A stretch of DNA of 45,658 nt from JAEUIX01 sp964611125 (GTDB lineage Bacteria > Planctomycetota > Phycisphaerae > Phycisphaerales > UBA1924), in contig CAZSZO010000030.1 in NCBI GenBank assembly GCA_964611125.1, positions 1-45,658 on the forward strand, read 5' to 3'. Made by a program: the position numbers and the translations under genes. Below are positions 23,475 through 31,457 of the stretch, piece after piece. Under the pieces are notes generated by a model that was given only the letters and a program-made list of their open reading frames with translations, was not told where the DNA came from and searched no databases. The stretch's first letter is position 1; the number at the start of each line of letters is the position of its first letter.

Positions 23475-23480
23475 AGTATA
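23475..23480 (-). promoter_or_regulatory. TATACT -10 hexamer upstream of floA
   Basis: Minus-strand TATACT stands 42 nt before the floA ATG, giving a leader of about 36 nt with a GGGAG ribosome site. FloA could therefore be made separately from the nfeD genes. Confidence 0.5.
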
Positions 23481-23577
23481 GCGAAGCCCGCCTTGTACGC
23501 GGGGTGCAGTGCAGCGCGGTGCATTGCTCTGTTCTTGATACGGTCGGCGGATCGGCCCCGCCGAAGAGGGTCATCGC

Positions 23578-24108
23578 TTACAGCGATCGGACACGCAGCT
23601 CCGTCCCCTCGACGCCGGTCACACGCACCGGCGTCCCGGCGCGCAGCAGCCCGGCTTCCGACAGCGCGTCATAGCGGCGCCCGCCGATGCGCACGCTGCC
23701 CACCGGCCGCAGGTCGCTGGCCACTTCGCCTTCGCTGCCGATCAGGGCCACCAGGGCGGGGTCTACGTCACCGCCCACGCCGCCACCGGAATCTGCGACA
23801 CCGTCGCCGTCCAGTTCGCCCTCTTCGTCGCTCTGCGGGCGGCTGGACAGGATCATCCGTCGCCCGATCGGCGTGTTGGGCATGATCCTCAGCCCGATGA
23901 AGAACATCGCCGGCCCGCCCACCACCACCAGACCCGAGCCCGCCAGGCCCCAGCCCAGATCCTTGCGGAACAGGCAGACCACCCCCGCCGCGGCGACAGT
24001 GAAGGCCAGCAGCGACAGCAACCCCGCCGAGGGCAGAAAGATCTCCACCACGGCGATCAGGAACGCCACCGCCAGCAGCGCTAAGCCCCAAATCAGCATC
24101 AGGTCCAT
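23578..24108 (-). CDS. Short NfeD-type membrane protein
   Basis: A 176-residue protein with about three hydrophobic segments in the first 80 residues (LIWGLALLAVAFLIAVVEIF and others), an acidic Gly/Asp-rich linker (about 92-118), and a C-terminal OB-fold NfeD domain (about 119-176: GSEGEVASDLRPVGSVRIGGRRYDAL is its core, quoted in part as VGSVRIGGRRYDAL). NfeD proteins partner with flotillins and stomatins. Its ATG overlaps the stop of the long NfeD gene by one base (TGATG), so the two are probably translationally coupled. Confidence 0.82.
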   Translation of the reverse strand: MDLMLIWGLALLAVAFLIAVVEIFLPSAGLLSLLAFTVAAAGVVCLFRKDLGWGLAGSGLVVVGGPAMFFIGLRIMPNTPIGRRMILSSRPQSDEEGELDGDGVADSGGGVGGDVDPALVALIGSEGEVASDLRPVGSVRIGGRRYDALSEAGLLRAGTPVRVTGVEGTELRVRSL

Positions 24109-26177
24109 CAGGCCATCACTCCACCGCTGCTCGACGCCCCGCCGCCTCCGCCGCCGGTCGGCGGCGCGGGCGGCGCCGGGGGGTTCCGCGGCGCATCTTG
24201 GTTGGCCGGCGCGGCGCCGGTCGAGGGCTCAACCACCACACGGTAGCCCGATGACTCGATCACCCGTACCCGCTGCCCGACCTCGACATACCCCGAGTCG
24301 GTCACCACATCGACGATCTCATCCCCGAACTGAGCCCGTCCCGACGGCCGCAGCGGCGTCAGCGAGACGCCCTCGGCCCCGACATCCACAGGCGCCCCCG
24401 CCGCGGGGCCCAGCGCCGCCAGCAGCCCGGCCCCGGCTTCATCGGAGCTCGGTGATTGCAGCACCAACTGCCCGAGAATCGGCAGGCGACCCAGGTACCT
24501 GATGTTCGCGTAGACGATCCCTCCCGCGGTGGCGCACGACAGCAGCACCGTCGCCATGGCGTAGTACAGGTCGCCGCTCTCGGGCGTGTCTGGGAAGAGC
24601 GACCCGCCGATCATGAATGTGCCCACCAGGCCGGCAAATAGAGACAACAGTCCCAGCACCCCGAACACCCCCAGCCCGGGCATGATGAACAGCTCCACCG
24701 CCAGCAGCGCGATCCCCAGGACGATCGCCGCGATCTGCCACCAGGCCCCCAGGCCCATGATGATCGCCGGGGCCAGCAGCAGCAGCAGCGCGACCGCCGC
24801 GGCGCTCCCGGGGATGATCAGCCCCGGGTGCACCAGTTCGATCACCAGCCCGACCAGGAAGATCACCACCAGCAGGGCCTTGATCGCCCACATGTTGAAG
24901 AACGCCGCTGTGGCCTCCATCGGCGAGCGGTCTAGGCGGGCGATGTAGGTCGCCCCGAAATAGGCCTTCAGGTCGTCATCATCATTGATGGTCCCCGTCC
25001 TGGTCGGGGCCTTCACCCCCAGGCCGAAATCGAAAAGCTGCTTCTGCTTGAAGGTGTACAGCGCTCGCCCGTCGGAGACGCACTCGACCAGCTTCCACTT
25101 CCCGCGCTGCTCGGGCGTGATCACGATCCGCTTGGAGGGGGTCGAGAGCACGCTGGACACGTCGGACGCGAACGCCGGGCTCATGTTCTGCCCTGCGGGG
25201 AGGAACTTGACCTCATCGGGCGCCGGCGCGGGCGCTGGGGTGTTCGCCGGTGATGGCGACGTCGGGGCGGGTCGCTTGCGGCCGGTCATGCGCTGGAGCC
25301 GCTTCATCAGCTCATCGGTCGGGGCGGGGGGGGGCGCCGACTTGGCGCCGTCGGGGAGCGGCGGCGGCCCCACCAGCGTGGGCGAGGCGTTCGACGGCTC
25401 ACCCTCGAAGAGCATCCGGTGTTCCTCACGGTCGATGAACATCATCAGGCCCGGGGTCTCGGTGCTTTCGATCCGCCAGAGCTCCACCCCCAGCGTGACG
25501 ATGCCCTGCACCAGCTTCTCGTCGTACCCGTTCCGGCGGGCGGAATCGACCACCTCGGCCATCAGCGGGGTCAGAAACTTCGCCCGGTGATGCTCGTTGA
25601 GATCCTGCAGCCCCAGCAGCGGGTCAAACGCGATGATCCCGGCGTCGCCGATTGTCCCCGCCTCAGCGATGATGATCTCCCGGCACGCCAGCGCGATGAT
25701 CGCCCCGCCCGAAAACGCGTTGGGCCGCACCCACGCGACGATGTTCGAAATCGGGCATTCCTTGATCGCCGTGCAGATCCCGCGAACGGCGCCGAGCTCG
25801 CCGCCAGGCGTGTCCAGTTCGATCACGATCGCATCGGCCCGCCCGCGGACCGCCTCGGCCAGGCGCCGCTTGATGCTCGCCTCGGTGTCAGCGCTGATCT
25901 CCTCTTTCAGGGTGATCACCGCAACGTTCTTGGCAAGACGCCCCGACGGGATTGATGGCGAGGCCGATCCGTCGCGCGGCGCCGCGGCGCCTTGTTCGGG
26001 CCCCGCCGCGATGATCCAGAGCCCCACCAGCAGCATCAGCGCCAGCGCGCCAGCCCGCTGGATCGCCCGCAAGCGAGCCGCGCCCGGGGTCGAAGTCATC
26101 GAAACCAGCGACAGCCACGCCCCGGACACGGCCCCGCCGCCCGCACCACTCAAGCCACTGCGCCGCAGGTCAAGCAT
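24108..26177 (-). CDS. Long NfeD protein with ClpP-like serine protease domain
   Basis: A 689-residue membrane protein. After an N-terminal hydrophobic segment (about 42-58) comes a ClpP/SppA-like domain: LDTPGGELG (121-129), a nucleophile region NAFSGGAIIALACREI with S156 as the probable catalytic serine, IGDAGI, and K200 as candidate general base. Residues about 265-330 are an unusual Pro/Ala/Ser-rich insert. Then four to five membrane helices (about 425-545) and a C-terminal OB-fold NfeD domain ending in a Pro/Gly-rich tail. In archaeal relatives the Ser-Lys protease cuts stomatin. ATG 26177 is chosen because TATACT is 5 nt upstream; the TTG at 26183 would lie inside that box. Confidence 0.88.
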   Translation of the reverse strand: MLDLRRSGLSGAGGGAVSGAWLSLVSMTSTPGAARLRAIQRAGALALMLLVGLWIIAAGPEQGAAAPRDGSASPSIPSGRLAKNVAVITLKEEISADTEASIKRRLAEAVRGRADAIVIELDTPGGELGAVRGICTAIKECPISNIVAWVRPNAFSGGAIIALACREIIIAEAGTIGDAGIIAFDPLLGLQDLNEHHRAKFLTPLMAEVVDSARRNGYDEKLVQGIVTLGVELWRIESTETPGLMMFIDREEHRMLFEGEPSNASPTLVGPPPLPDGAKSAPPPAPTDELMKRLQRMTGRKRPAPTSPSPANTPAPAPAPDEVKFLPAGQNMSPAFASDVSSVLSTPSKRIVITPEQRGKWKLVECVSDGRALYTFKQKQLFDFGLGVKAPTRTGTINDDDDLKAYFGATYIARLDRSPMEATAAFFNMWAIKALLVVIFLVGLVIELVHPGLIIPGSAAAVALLLLLAPAIIMGLGAWWQIAAIVLGIALLAVELFIMPGLGVFGVLGLLSLFAGLVGTFMIGGSLFPDTPESGDLYYAMATVLLSCATAGGIVYANIRYLGRLPILGQLVLQSPSSDEAGAGLLAALGPAAGAPVDVGAEGVSLTPLRPSGRAQFGDEIVDVVTDSGYVEVGQRVRVIESSGYRVVVEPSTGAAPANQDAPRNPPAPPAPPTGGGGGGASSSGGVMA

Positions 26178-26182
26178 GCTCA

Positions 26183-26188
26183 AGTATA
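26183..26188 (-). promoter_or_regulatory. TATACT -10 hexamer before the long nfeD gene
   Basis: Minus-strand TATACT is 5 nt before the ATG at 26177; no Shine-Dalgarno site is present. It would start the nfeD-nfeD(-floA) transcript. Confidence 0.6.
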
Positions 26189-26252
26189 GAGAGGGCCCCG
26201 GAGGGCCTGAAACCGGTCACGCGGGCGCCCCGCACGCTGAACGAGTTCCCAC

Positions 26253-26287
26253 CCCACCCCCCCCAGCCCAGCCTGTTCCCTCCCTCC
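26253..26287 (-). repeat. Putative G-quadruplex upstream of the nfeD-floA operon
   Basis: On the minus strand this reads as G-runs GGG, GGG, GGG, GGGGGGGG, GGGG and GGG separated by short spacers. It lies in the 130-nt gap between the Nudix gene stop and the nfeD promoter, upstream of the predicted transcription start. Confidence 0.5.
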
Positions 26288-26307
26288 AAGGCCGGTCCCG
26301 CGGCTGC

Positions 26308-26946
26308 TCACCCGCGCCGGCCGCGCCAGCCGGGGGCGTCCGCCTGCTCCACCATCCAGCGCATCGACATCTGGCGGCCGTCGCCCGCGGCCGGAGCGGT
26401 GCAGTCGATGTGGACCGCGAAAAAGCCCGGGCGGCCGTCAGCACTCGCTACGCCCGCGGCGTCGTGGGCCCGCACCAGCGGCCAGATGATCCGCCGATCG
26501 GTCTCCGGGAGCGGCAGGGCCTCAATCTCATCGTGCCCGAACCAATCCAGCCGACCCTCCCGCATGTCATGCGGCTCGATCCACACCGGGCCGACGACGC
26601 GGTAATAGAAGATCAACCAGTGCCCCCGCCCCTCAAAGGCGGTCTCGCTGATCAGCCCGCACAGGTGCAGCCGCTCCAGCGGGATATCAAGGCCCGCCTC
26701 TTCCATGATCTCCCGCCGGGCGCACTGGGCCGGGGACTCCCCCGAGTTCATGTCCAGTTTGCCACCGATGGGAGAGCACAGGCCGTGGTTGGGCGCCTTC
26801 AGCCGTCGCAGCAGCAGCACCCTCCCGTCCTTGTCGCGCAGGTCGCACAGGCAGGCAATCTTGTAGGGAAGCGGCCCTGATTGGGCCGGGGAAACGGTGG
26901 CGGAGCTGGGCGGCAGCGCGGCGGGTTGGGCAGGGTCAGCAGGCAT
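26308..26946 (-). CDS. Nudix hydrolase
   Basis: A 212-residue Nudix-family pyrophosphohydrolase. After a Pro-rich N-terminus (about 1-24) the domain starts at YKIACLCDLRDKDGRVLLL. The Nudix box occupies about 61-86: GGKLDMNSGES then RREIMEEAGL. The catalytic REIMEE part is intact, but two extra residues lie between the first glycines and the GES, compared with the common GX5E spacing. The substrate is unknown; an 8-oxo-dGTPase-like or nucleotide-sugar activity is equally possible. The ATG at 26946 has TACGCT 8 nt upstream and no Shine-Dalgarno site. It is divergent from murC (163-nt gap). Confidence 0.85.
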   Translation of the reverse strand: MPADPAQPAALPPSSATVSPAQSGPLPYKIACLCDLRDKDGRVLLLRRLKAPNHGLCSPIGGKLDMNSGESPAQCARREIMEEAGLDIPLERLHLCGLISETAFEGRGHWLIFYYRVVGPVWIEPHDMREGRLDWFGHDEIEALPLPETDRRIIWPLVRAHDAAGVASADGRPGFFAVHIDCTAPAAGDGRQMSMRWMVEQADAPGWRGRRG

Positions 26947-26954
26947 GGGCGTGG

Positions 26955-26960
26955 AGCGTA
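26955..26960 (-). promoter_or_regulatory. TACGCT -10-like hexamer before the Nudix gene
   Basis: Minus-strand TACGCT ends 8 nt before the ATG at 26946. Confidence 0.5.
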
Positions 26961-27099
26961 GCGGCCCGCCGCATCCGGCCATGCCCCGGGGCCGCTCCAA
27001 CCCCACCCCCGATCCCCGCCCCCTTCGCCCTCCGGGCCTCGCCAATTTTCTTCGCCTTCGCCCCCTCCGCCGCTGGGCTTTCGCGGTCCACCCGGCCGA

Positions 27100-27105
27100 T
27101 ACCCT
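27100..27105 (+). promoter_or_regulatory. TACCCT -10-like hexamer before murC
   Basis: TACCCT ends 4 nt before the ATG at 27110, the tightest spacing of the series. Confidence 0.4.
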
Positions 27106-27109
27106 GTCC

Positions 27110-28681
27110 ATGCTTCTCGAATCCGCCGTCCCGGCCGCCCAGGCCCTCCCCGAGACCGTCATGTCCCCCGTTCCCATCCCGCCGCCGCTCGCCGGCTTCG
27201 ATGTCGCCGGGAAGCACGTTTACCTTCTCGGGATCGGCGGCTGCGGCATGTCGGGCCTCGCCCGCATGCTCGCCGCCCGCGGCGCCATCGTCGCCGGTTC
27301 CGACATGAGCCGCTCCTCCGCCACCGAGGCCCTCGAAGCCGACCGCATCCATGTCGATCTCGACCAGTCCAAGGCCTGGCTCCCGGAGGGGTGCGAACTG
27401 GTCGTCGCCTCCGCTGCGATCAAGCCCGATCACCCCCAGATGCTCGCCGCCCAGGCACGTTCGATCGAGACCCTGACCTATGCCGAGGCGTTGGGCCGCT
27501 GCATGGTCGGCCGCACCGGCGTCAGCGTCGCGGGCACGCACGGCAAGAGCACCACCACCGCCATGCTCGGCTGCATCTTGCGCGACGCCGGGCTCGACCC
27601 CACCGTCATCGTCGGGGCCACCTGTGCCCAGCTCGGCGGGGGCTTCCGCCTGGGGGGCGAGGTCATCCCCGCCGCCAGCAGCACCTGGGCCGGCCGCGCG
27701 GGCATCCTCGTTGCCGAGTCGTGCGAGTTCAACCGCTCGTTCCACAACTTCCGCCCGACCGTGGCCGTCATCACGAGCGTCGAGGCTGACCATCTCGACA
27801 TTTACGGCTCGCTCGACGCCGTAGTGGAGAGCTTCAACCACTTCGCCCGCCTGGTGGCGCCCGCCGAGGATGGCGGCGTGCTGCTGATCGCCCACGACGG
27901 CGCCCACCGGCGTGAGGTCACCGCGGGCGTCCGCTGCCGGGTCGAGACCATCGGCTTCAACCCCGCGGCGGACTGGGCGGTGTCGTATGACCCGCGCACC
28001 CGCCGGGCCGCCCTGAAAAACCCGGCGAGGGAGACCGTCGCGGAGTGGGTCGCGTCGCTCCCGGGCGAGCACAACGCCATGAACGGGGCCACCGCCGCGG
28101 CGCTGGCGACCATCCTGGGCGCGGGGCGGGCCATGATCGAAGACTCACTCTCCGGCTTCCGGGGCGTCGATCGGCGGAGCCAGTTCCTGGGCCAGCGGCC
28201 ACACCCGCTGGGCGGCGTGGTCCGCGTCTATGACGACTACGGCCACCACCCCACCGAGGTCGAGGCGACGCTGCGGGCCTTGCGTCAGTTCGAGGCCCCT
28301 GAGCAGCGCAACGGCCGCCTGATCTGCGTCTTTCAGCCCCACCAGCACAGCCGCACCCGCCACCTGATCGAGGAGTTCGCCAACGCCTTCGGCCCCGCCG
28401 ACGTGGTGATCGTGCCGCACATCTACTTCGTGCGCGACAGCGAGGAGGAGAAGCAGAAGGTCACCGCCGCCGACCTGGTCGACCGACTCAGGCAGAAGGG
28501 CGTGCAGGCGATGCACCTCTACCCCTTTGACGCCATCGTCGAGCAGCTCGGGAGCCTCTGCCGCCCGGGCGATCTGCTCGTCGTCATGGGCGCGGGTCCC
28601 GTCTACCAGGTCGCCGAGGGCTTCCTCCGCGGAAGCGGCCACGCCGCCCCGCCGAGGGCTCAATCGACCCAGCGAAGCTGA
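27110..28681 (+). CDS. murC: UDP-N-acetylmuramate--L-alanine ligase
   Basis: MurC adds L-alanine to UDP-MurNAc in the cytoplasm, the first peptide step of peptidoglycan synthesis. The protein has 523 residues: an N-terminal Rossmann domain with GIGGCGMSGLARML (41-54), the ATP-binding GTHGKSTTTAML (142-153), EADHLDIYGSLD in the central domain, and YDDYGHHPTEVEATLRALR in the C-terminal domain. The first 30 residues are an extra Pro-rich leader. ATG 27110 is chosen for the TACCCT box; an ATG at residue 18 is an alternative, and an earlier in-frame start at 26897 would run over the divergent Nudix gene. murB and ddl follow on the same strand. Confidence 0.93.
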   Translation: MLLESAVPAAQALPETVMSPVPIPPPLAGFDVAGKHVYLLGIGGCGMSGLARMLAARGAIVAGSDMSRSSATEALEADRIHVDLDQSKAWLPEGCELVVASAAIKPDHPQMLAAQARSIETLTYAEALGRCMVGRTGVSVAGTHGKSTTTAMLGCILRDAGLDPTVIVGATCAQLGGGFRLGGEVIPAASSTWAGRAGILVAESCEFNRSFHNFRPTVAVITSVEADHLDIYGSLDAVVESFNHFARLVAPAEDGGVLLIAHDGAHRREVTAGVRCRVETIGFNPAADWAVSYDPRTRRAALKNPARETVAEWVASLPGEHNAMNGATAAALATILGAGRAMIEDSLSGFRGVDRRSQFLGQRPHPLGGVVRVYDDYGHHPTEVEATLRALRQFEAPEQRNGRLICVFQPHQHSRTRHLIEEFANAFGPADVVIVPHIYFVRDSEEEKQKVTAADLVDRLRQKGVQAMHLYPFDAIVEQLGSLCRPGDLLVVMGAGPVYQVAEGFLRGSGHAAPPRAQSTQRS

Positions 28682-28725
28682 TCGCGCGCGAACGGCCGAC
28701 GTTGTCCACCTCCGCCCGCCCAAGC

Positions 28726-28760
28726 CCCCCCCTCCGCCCACCCCGCCGGACCCACCCTCG
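28726..28760 (-). repeat. C-rich leader of murB (G-quadruplex potential on the template strand)
   Basis: The 105-nt murC-murB gap has C-runs (CCC, CCC, eight C, CCC, CCCC, CCC, CCC), so the minus strand has at least four G-runs with short loops. It is upstream of the murB ribosome site. Confidence 0.4.
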
Positions 28761-28786
28761 ACCTGGCACCCTCCCGAGAGAGACCC

Positions 28787-29737
28787 ATGACCGCCGCCGT
28801 GAGCCCGCAGATCGAAACTGGCGTCAAGCTCCAGACGTGGTTCGGCTTGGGCGGCCCCGCTCGCCGCTTCGCCCGCCCGCGGACGATCGATGAGCTGCGC
28901 GCCTGCCTGGAGCTCGACCCCGCCCTGCGCATCGTCGGCGACGGCGCCAACCTGCTGGTGCCCGACGAGGGCGTCAGCGAACTGGTCGTGTCGCTCAGCG
29001 AAGGCGGGTTCAGCGAGTTCGAGATCGGCCTGGCCAACGAGAAGGGCCACGCCCTGGTCCGGGCCGGGGCCGGGGTGCATCTCTTCAAGCTGATCAACGC
29101 CACGGTGGATGCGGGGCTCTCGGGCCTTGAGAACCTCGCTGGCATCCCAGCGAGCGTCGGCGGCGCCACGATGATGAACGCCGGGGGCAAGTACGGCGCC
29201 ATCGGCGATTACATCACCTCCGTCACGCTCCTCACCCACGGGGGCGAGCTCCAGACCCTGCGCCGCAACCAGATCGAGTTCACCTACCGCCACTGCTCGC
29301 TCTTCCGCCAGCGGGTGATCGTGACGAGCGTCGAGTTCCGCCTCAAGCGGGCCGATCCCGCCGCCGTCAAAGCCAAGCTCAAGGAAGTCACCGAGTTCAA
29401 AAAGGCCTCGCAGCCGCTGAGCGCCAGTTCCGCCGGGTGCTGTTTCAAGAACCCCACGCTGACAGAATACGTCGAAGGCGTCGGCACGCCCGGCACACGC
29501 GTCTCAGCGGGCATGCTCATCGATCGGGCCGGGTGCAAGGGCCTCGCCAAGGGCGGCGCCGTGGTCTCCGACCAGCATGCCAATTTCATCGTCGCTCGCG
29601 AGGGCTGCACCGCCGCGGACGTCGTGGCCGTGATGGCCGAGGTCCAGGCCCGCGTCGCCGAGGCCTTCGGCGTCCGGCTCGAGCCCGAGATCGTGGTGTG
29701 GCCCGCGCCCGGGGAGCCGGCGAAGGCCAAGGCCTGA
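28787..29737 (+). CDS. murB: UDP-N-acetylenolpyruvoylglucosamine reductase
   Basis: MurB reduces UDP-GlcNAc-enolpyruvate to UDP-MurNAc using FAD and NADPH. The protein has 316 residues. FAD-binding elements are GDGANLLVPDEGV (51-63) and GIPASVGGATMMNAGG (119-134). The segment AGCCFKNP (216-223) aligns with E. coli AGSFFKNP, whose serine (S229) is the proton donor; here the aligned residue is C218. The C-terminal RLEPEIVVW holds the second conserved acid. A GAGAG-type site stands just before the ATG. It sits between murC (105-nt gap) and ddl (11-nt gap), a probable operon. Confidence 0.93.
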   Translation: MTAAVSPQIETGVKLQTWFGLGGPARRFARPRTIDELRACLELDPALRIVGDGANLLVPDEGVSELVVSLSEGGFSEFEIGLANEKGHALVRAGAGVHLFKLINATVDAGLSGLENLAGIPASVGGATMMNAGGKYGAIGDYITSVTLLTHGGELQTLRRNQIEFTYRHCSLFRQRVIVTSVEFRLKRADPAAVKAKLKEVTEFKKASQPLSASSAGCCFKNPTLTEYVEGVGTPGTRVSAGMLIDRAGCKGLAKGGAVVSDQHANFIVAREGCTAADVVAVMAEVQARVAEAFGVRLEPEIVVWPAPGEPAKAKA

Positions 29738-29748
29738 ACCGCCCACCC

Positions 29749-30831
29749 ATGAGCAGCACCTCACCCAACCATCCTTCCTTGTCATCGCTGCGCGTCCTCG
29801 TCCTCGGCGGCGGGCCCGACGGCGAACGCGAGGTGTCGATCAAGAGCTCCACCGGCATCGCCGAGGCCCTGCGGGCCTCCGGCCGCTTTGACGTCGAGCT
29901 GCGCATCATCGACACCCTCACCGCCGCCGACCTCGCCGCGATCCCCGCCGACCTCATCTTCCCCTATCTGCACGGCCCGTGGGGCGAAGGCGGGCCGCTT
30001 CAGGACATCATCGAGCAGGACGGTCGCCCGTTTGTCGGGTCCAACGCCCGCGCCAGCCGGGCCGCCATGGACAAGATCGCCTCCAAAGCCGCGGCGCTCG
30101 AGCTGGGCATCCCCACCGCTCCGGTCTGGATCCTCAATCCGCGCGATCCCGTCTGCCCCACCCGTCTGCCCGTCATTGTGAAGCCCATCCACGAGGGCTC
30201 CACGATCGGCCTGCACGTCTGCACGTCCCGCGCTCAGTACGCCGCGGCGGTCGACGCCATCCTCAGCGAGCAGCGCTCCGGCCTCATCCGCAGCTACATG
30301 GTGGAGCCCAAGATCGGCGGCGACCGCCCCGCTCGCGAGCTCACCGTCGGCGTGATCGACGGCGAGCCGCTCCCCATCATCGAGATTCGCCCCAAGGACG
30401 GCCTCTACGACTACGAGGCCAAGTACACCCGCGACGACACCCAGTACATCGTCGACCCCGATCTGCCTGAAGCCCTGAAGAAGAAACTCGGGAAGCAGAC
30501 CTGCCGGGTCTTCAAGGCGCTGGGCTGCCGGCATATCGCGCGGGCCGATTTCCTGCTCGATGCCGATGGCGTCGCCTGGTTCCTCGAGATCAACACCACG
30601 CCGGGCTTCACCGACCACTCGCTGGTCCCCAAGGCCGCCCGTCACGCGGGGCTCGACATGCCCCAGCTCTGCGCCCGCCTGGTCGATGTCGCCCTGCGCG
30701 ACGCCCGGAAGACCGGCGAGCCCGCCGCGCCATCAGCGGCCCCGCCTGAACGACACTCCGACACAGGCCCCGGCCCCACCGCCAGCCCCCACCCCGAGCG
30801 CGACCTCTCCATCGAGCTTGGCGAAGGCTGA
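29749..30831 (+). CDS. ddl: D-alanine--D-alanine ligase
   Basis: Ddl joins two D-alanines with ATP for the end of the peptidoglycan stem peptide. It has 360 residues in the ATP-grasp fold: VLGGGPDGEREVSIKS at the N-terminus, HGPWGEGGPLQ, VKPIHEGSTIGLH in the ATP-binding domain, RELTVGVIDGEPLPIIEI, and the metal-binding LEINTTPGFTDHSLVP near the end. A Pro-rich tail of about 45 residues follows the catalytic core. ATG 29749 lies 11 nt after the murB stop. The murC-murB-ddl order matches the dcw cluster, but ftsQ, ftsA and ftsZ, which usually follow, are absent here. Confidence 0.92.
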   Translation: MSSTSPNHPSLSSLRVLVLGGGPDGEREVSIKSSTGIAEALRASGRFDVELRIIDTLTAADLAAIPADLIFPYLHGPWGEGGPLQDIIEQDGRPFVGSNARASRAAMDKIASKAAALELGIPTAPVWILNPRDPVCPTRLPVIVKPIHEGSTIGLHVCTSRAQYAAAVDAILSEQRSGLIRSYMVEPKIGGDRPARELTVGVIDGEPLPIIEIRPKDGLYDYEAKYTRDDTQYIVDPDLPEALKKKLGKQTCRVFKALGCRHIARADFLLDADGVAWFLEINTTPGFTDHSLVPKAARHAGLDMPQLCARLVDVALRDARKTGEPAAPSAAPPERHSDTGPGPTASPHPERDLSIELGEG

Positions 30832-30885
30832 ATCTGGCGGCGTTGGGCCCAATTCGGCCCCACCGGGCCCCGCCCGCAGCGCCAC

Positions 30886-31371
30886 TCAATCCTCTCGTTC
30901 GCGTCGGCGCGCCTTGGTCTGGCTCCGCACCCTTTTGGCCGTCAGGCGCCGCTCACGGGCCCCGCGTGAGGGCTTGGTCTTCTTGCGGACCTTGGGCACG
31001 ACCATCGCCGCGACGATCAGGCTGCGCAGCCGGTCGACGCACGCCTCGCGATTGCGCAGCTGCGTGCGGTGCTCGTCGCTCACGATCAGCACCTCGCCCT
31101 CGCTTGTCAGGTATCCCCGGGCCTGCTCCAGAAACCGGTGCTGCACCCCGGGGCTCAGCGGCAGATCACCGGGCATCACCCGCAGTTCCGCCTTGGTCGA
31201 TCGCTTGTTGACGTTCTGCCCACCCGGCCCGCTGCTGCGCGAAAACGCAAACCGCAGCACCCCGCCCGGCACGCTCATGCCCGGGGCCAGATCGACCCGG
31301 CTCGAGCCGCCCTCGGGGGCCTCGGGCTCATGAAAATCTTCCGGCGTGTTTGCAGCAGGAGCCATCATCAT
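30886..31371 (-). CDS. arfB: Alternative ribosome-rescue factor ArfB-type peptidyl-tRNA hydrolase
   Basis: A 161-residue release-factor-like hydrolase that should free stalled ribosomes. The catalytic GGQ is at 50-52 inside SRSSGPGGQNVNKRSTKAEL, the family's signature. It lacks the codon-recognition domains of RF1 and RF2. The C-terminus is strongly basic (RRLTAKRVRSQTKARRRERE), as in ArfB, where such a tail enters the mRNA channel. Three ATGs in a row (31371, 31368, 31365) are equally possible starts; the longest is given. No ribosome site is seen; a TTCAAT just upstream is one base from the TANNNT pattern. It converges with ddl. Confidence 0.9.
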   Translation of the reverse strand: MMMAPAANTPEDFHEPEAPEGGSSRVDLAPGMSVPGGVLRFAFSRSSGPGGQNVNKRSTKAELRVMPGDLPLSPGVQHRFLEQARGYLTSEGEVLIVSDEHRTQLRNREACVDRLRSLIVAAMVVPKVRKKTKPSRGARERRLTAKRVRSQTKARRRERED

Positions 31372-31418
31372 CGGCGGATTGAATCCCCGACGGATCGCCA
31401 AGGCCAGTCCCGCCGGGG

Positions 31419-31424
31419 TACGCT
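31419..31424 (+). promoter_or_regulatory. TACGCT -10-like hexamer upstream of the beta-barrel candidate gene
   Basis: TACGCT stands 33 nt before the ATG at 31458, giving a leader of about 27 nt. It lies in the 86-nt divergent gap with arfB. Confidence 0.45.
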
Positions 31425-31457
31425 GGTGCTCCACCGCTCCTCCAATAGGGATCACCG

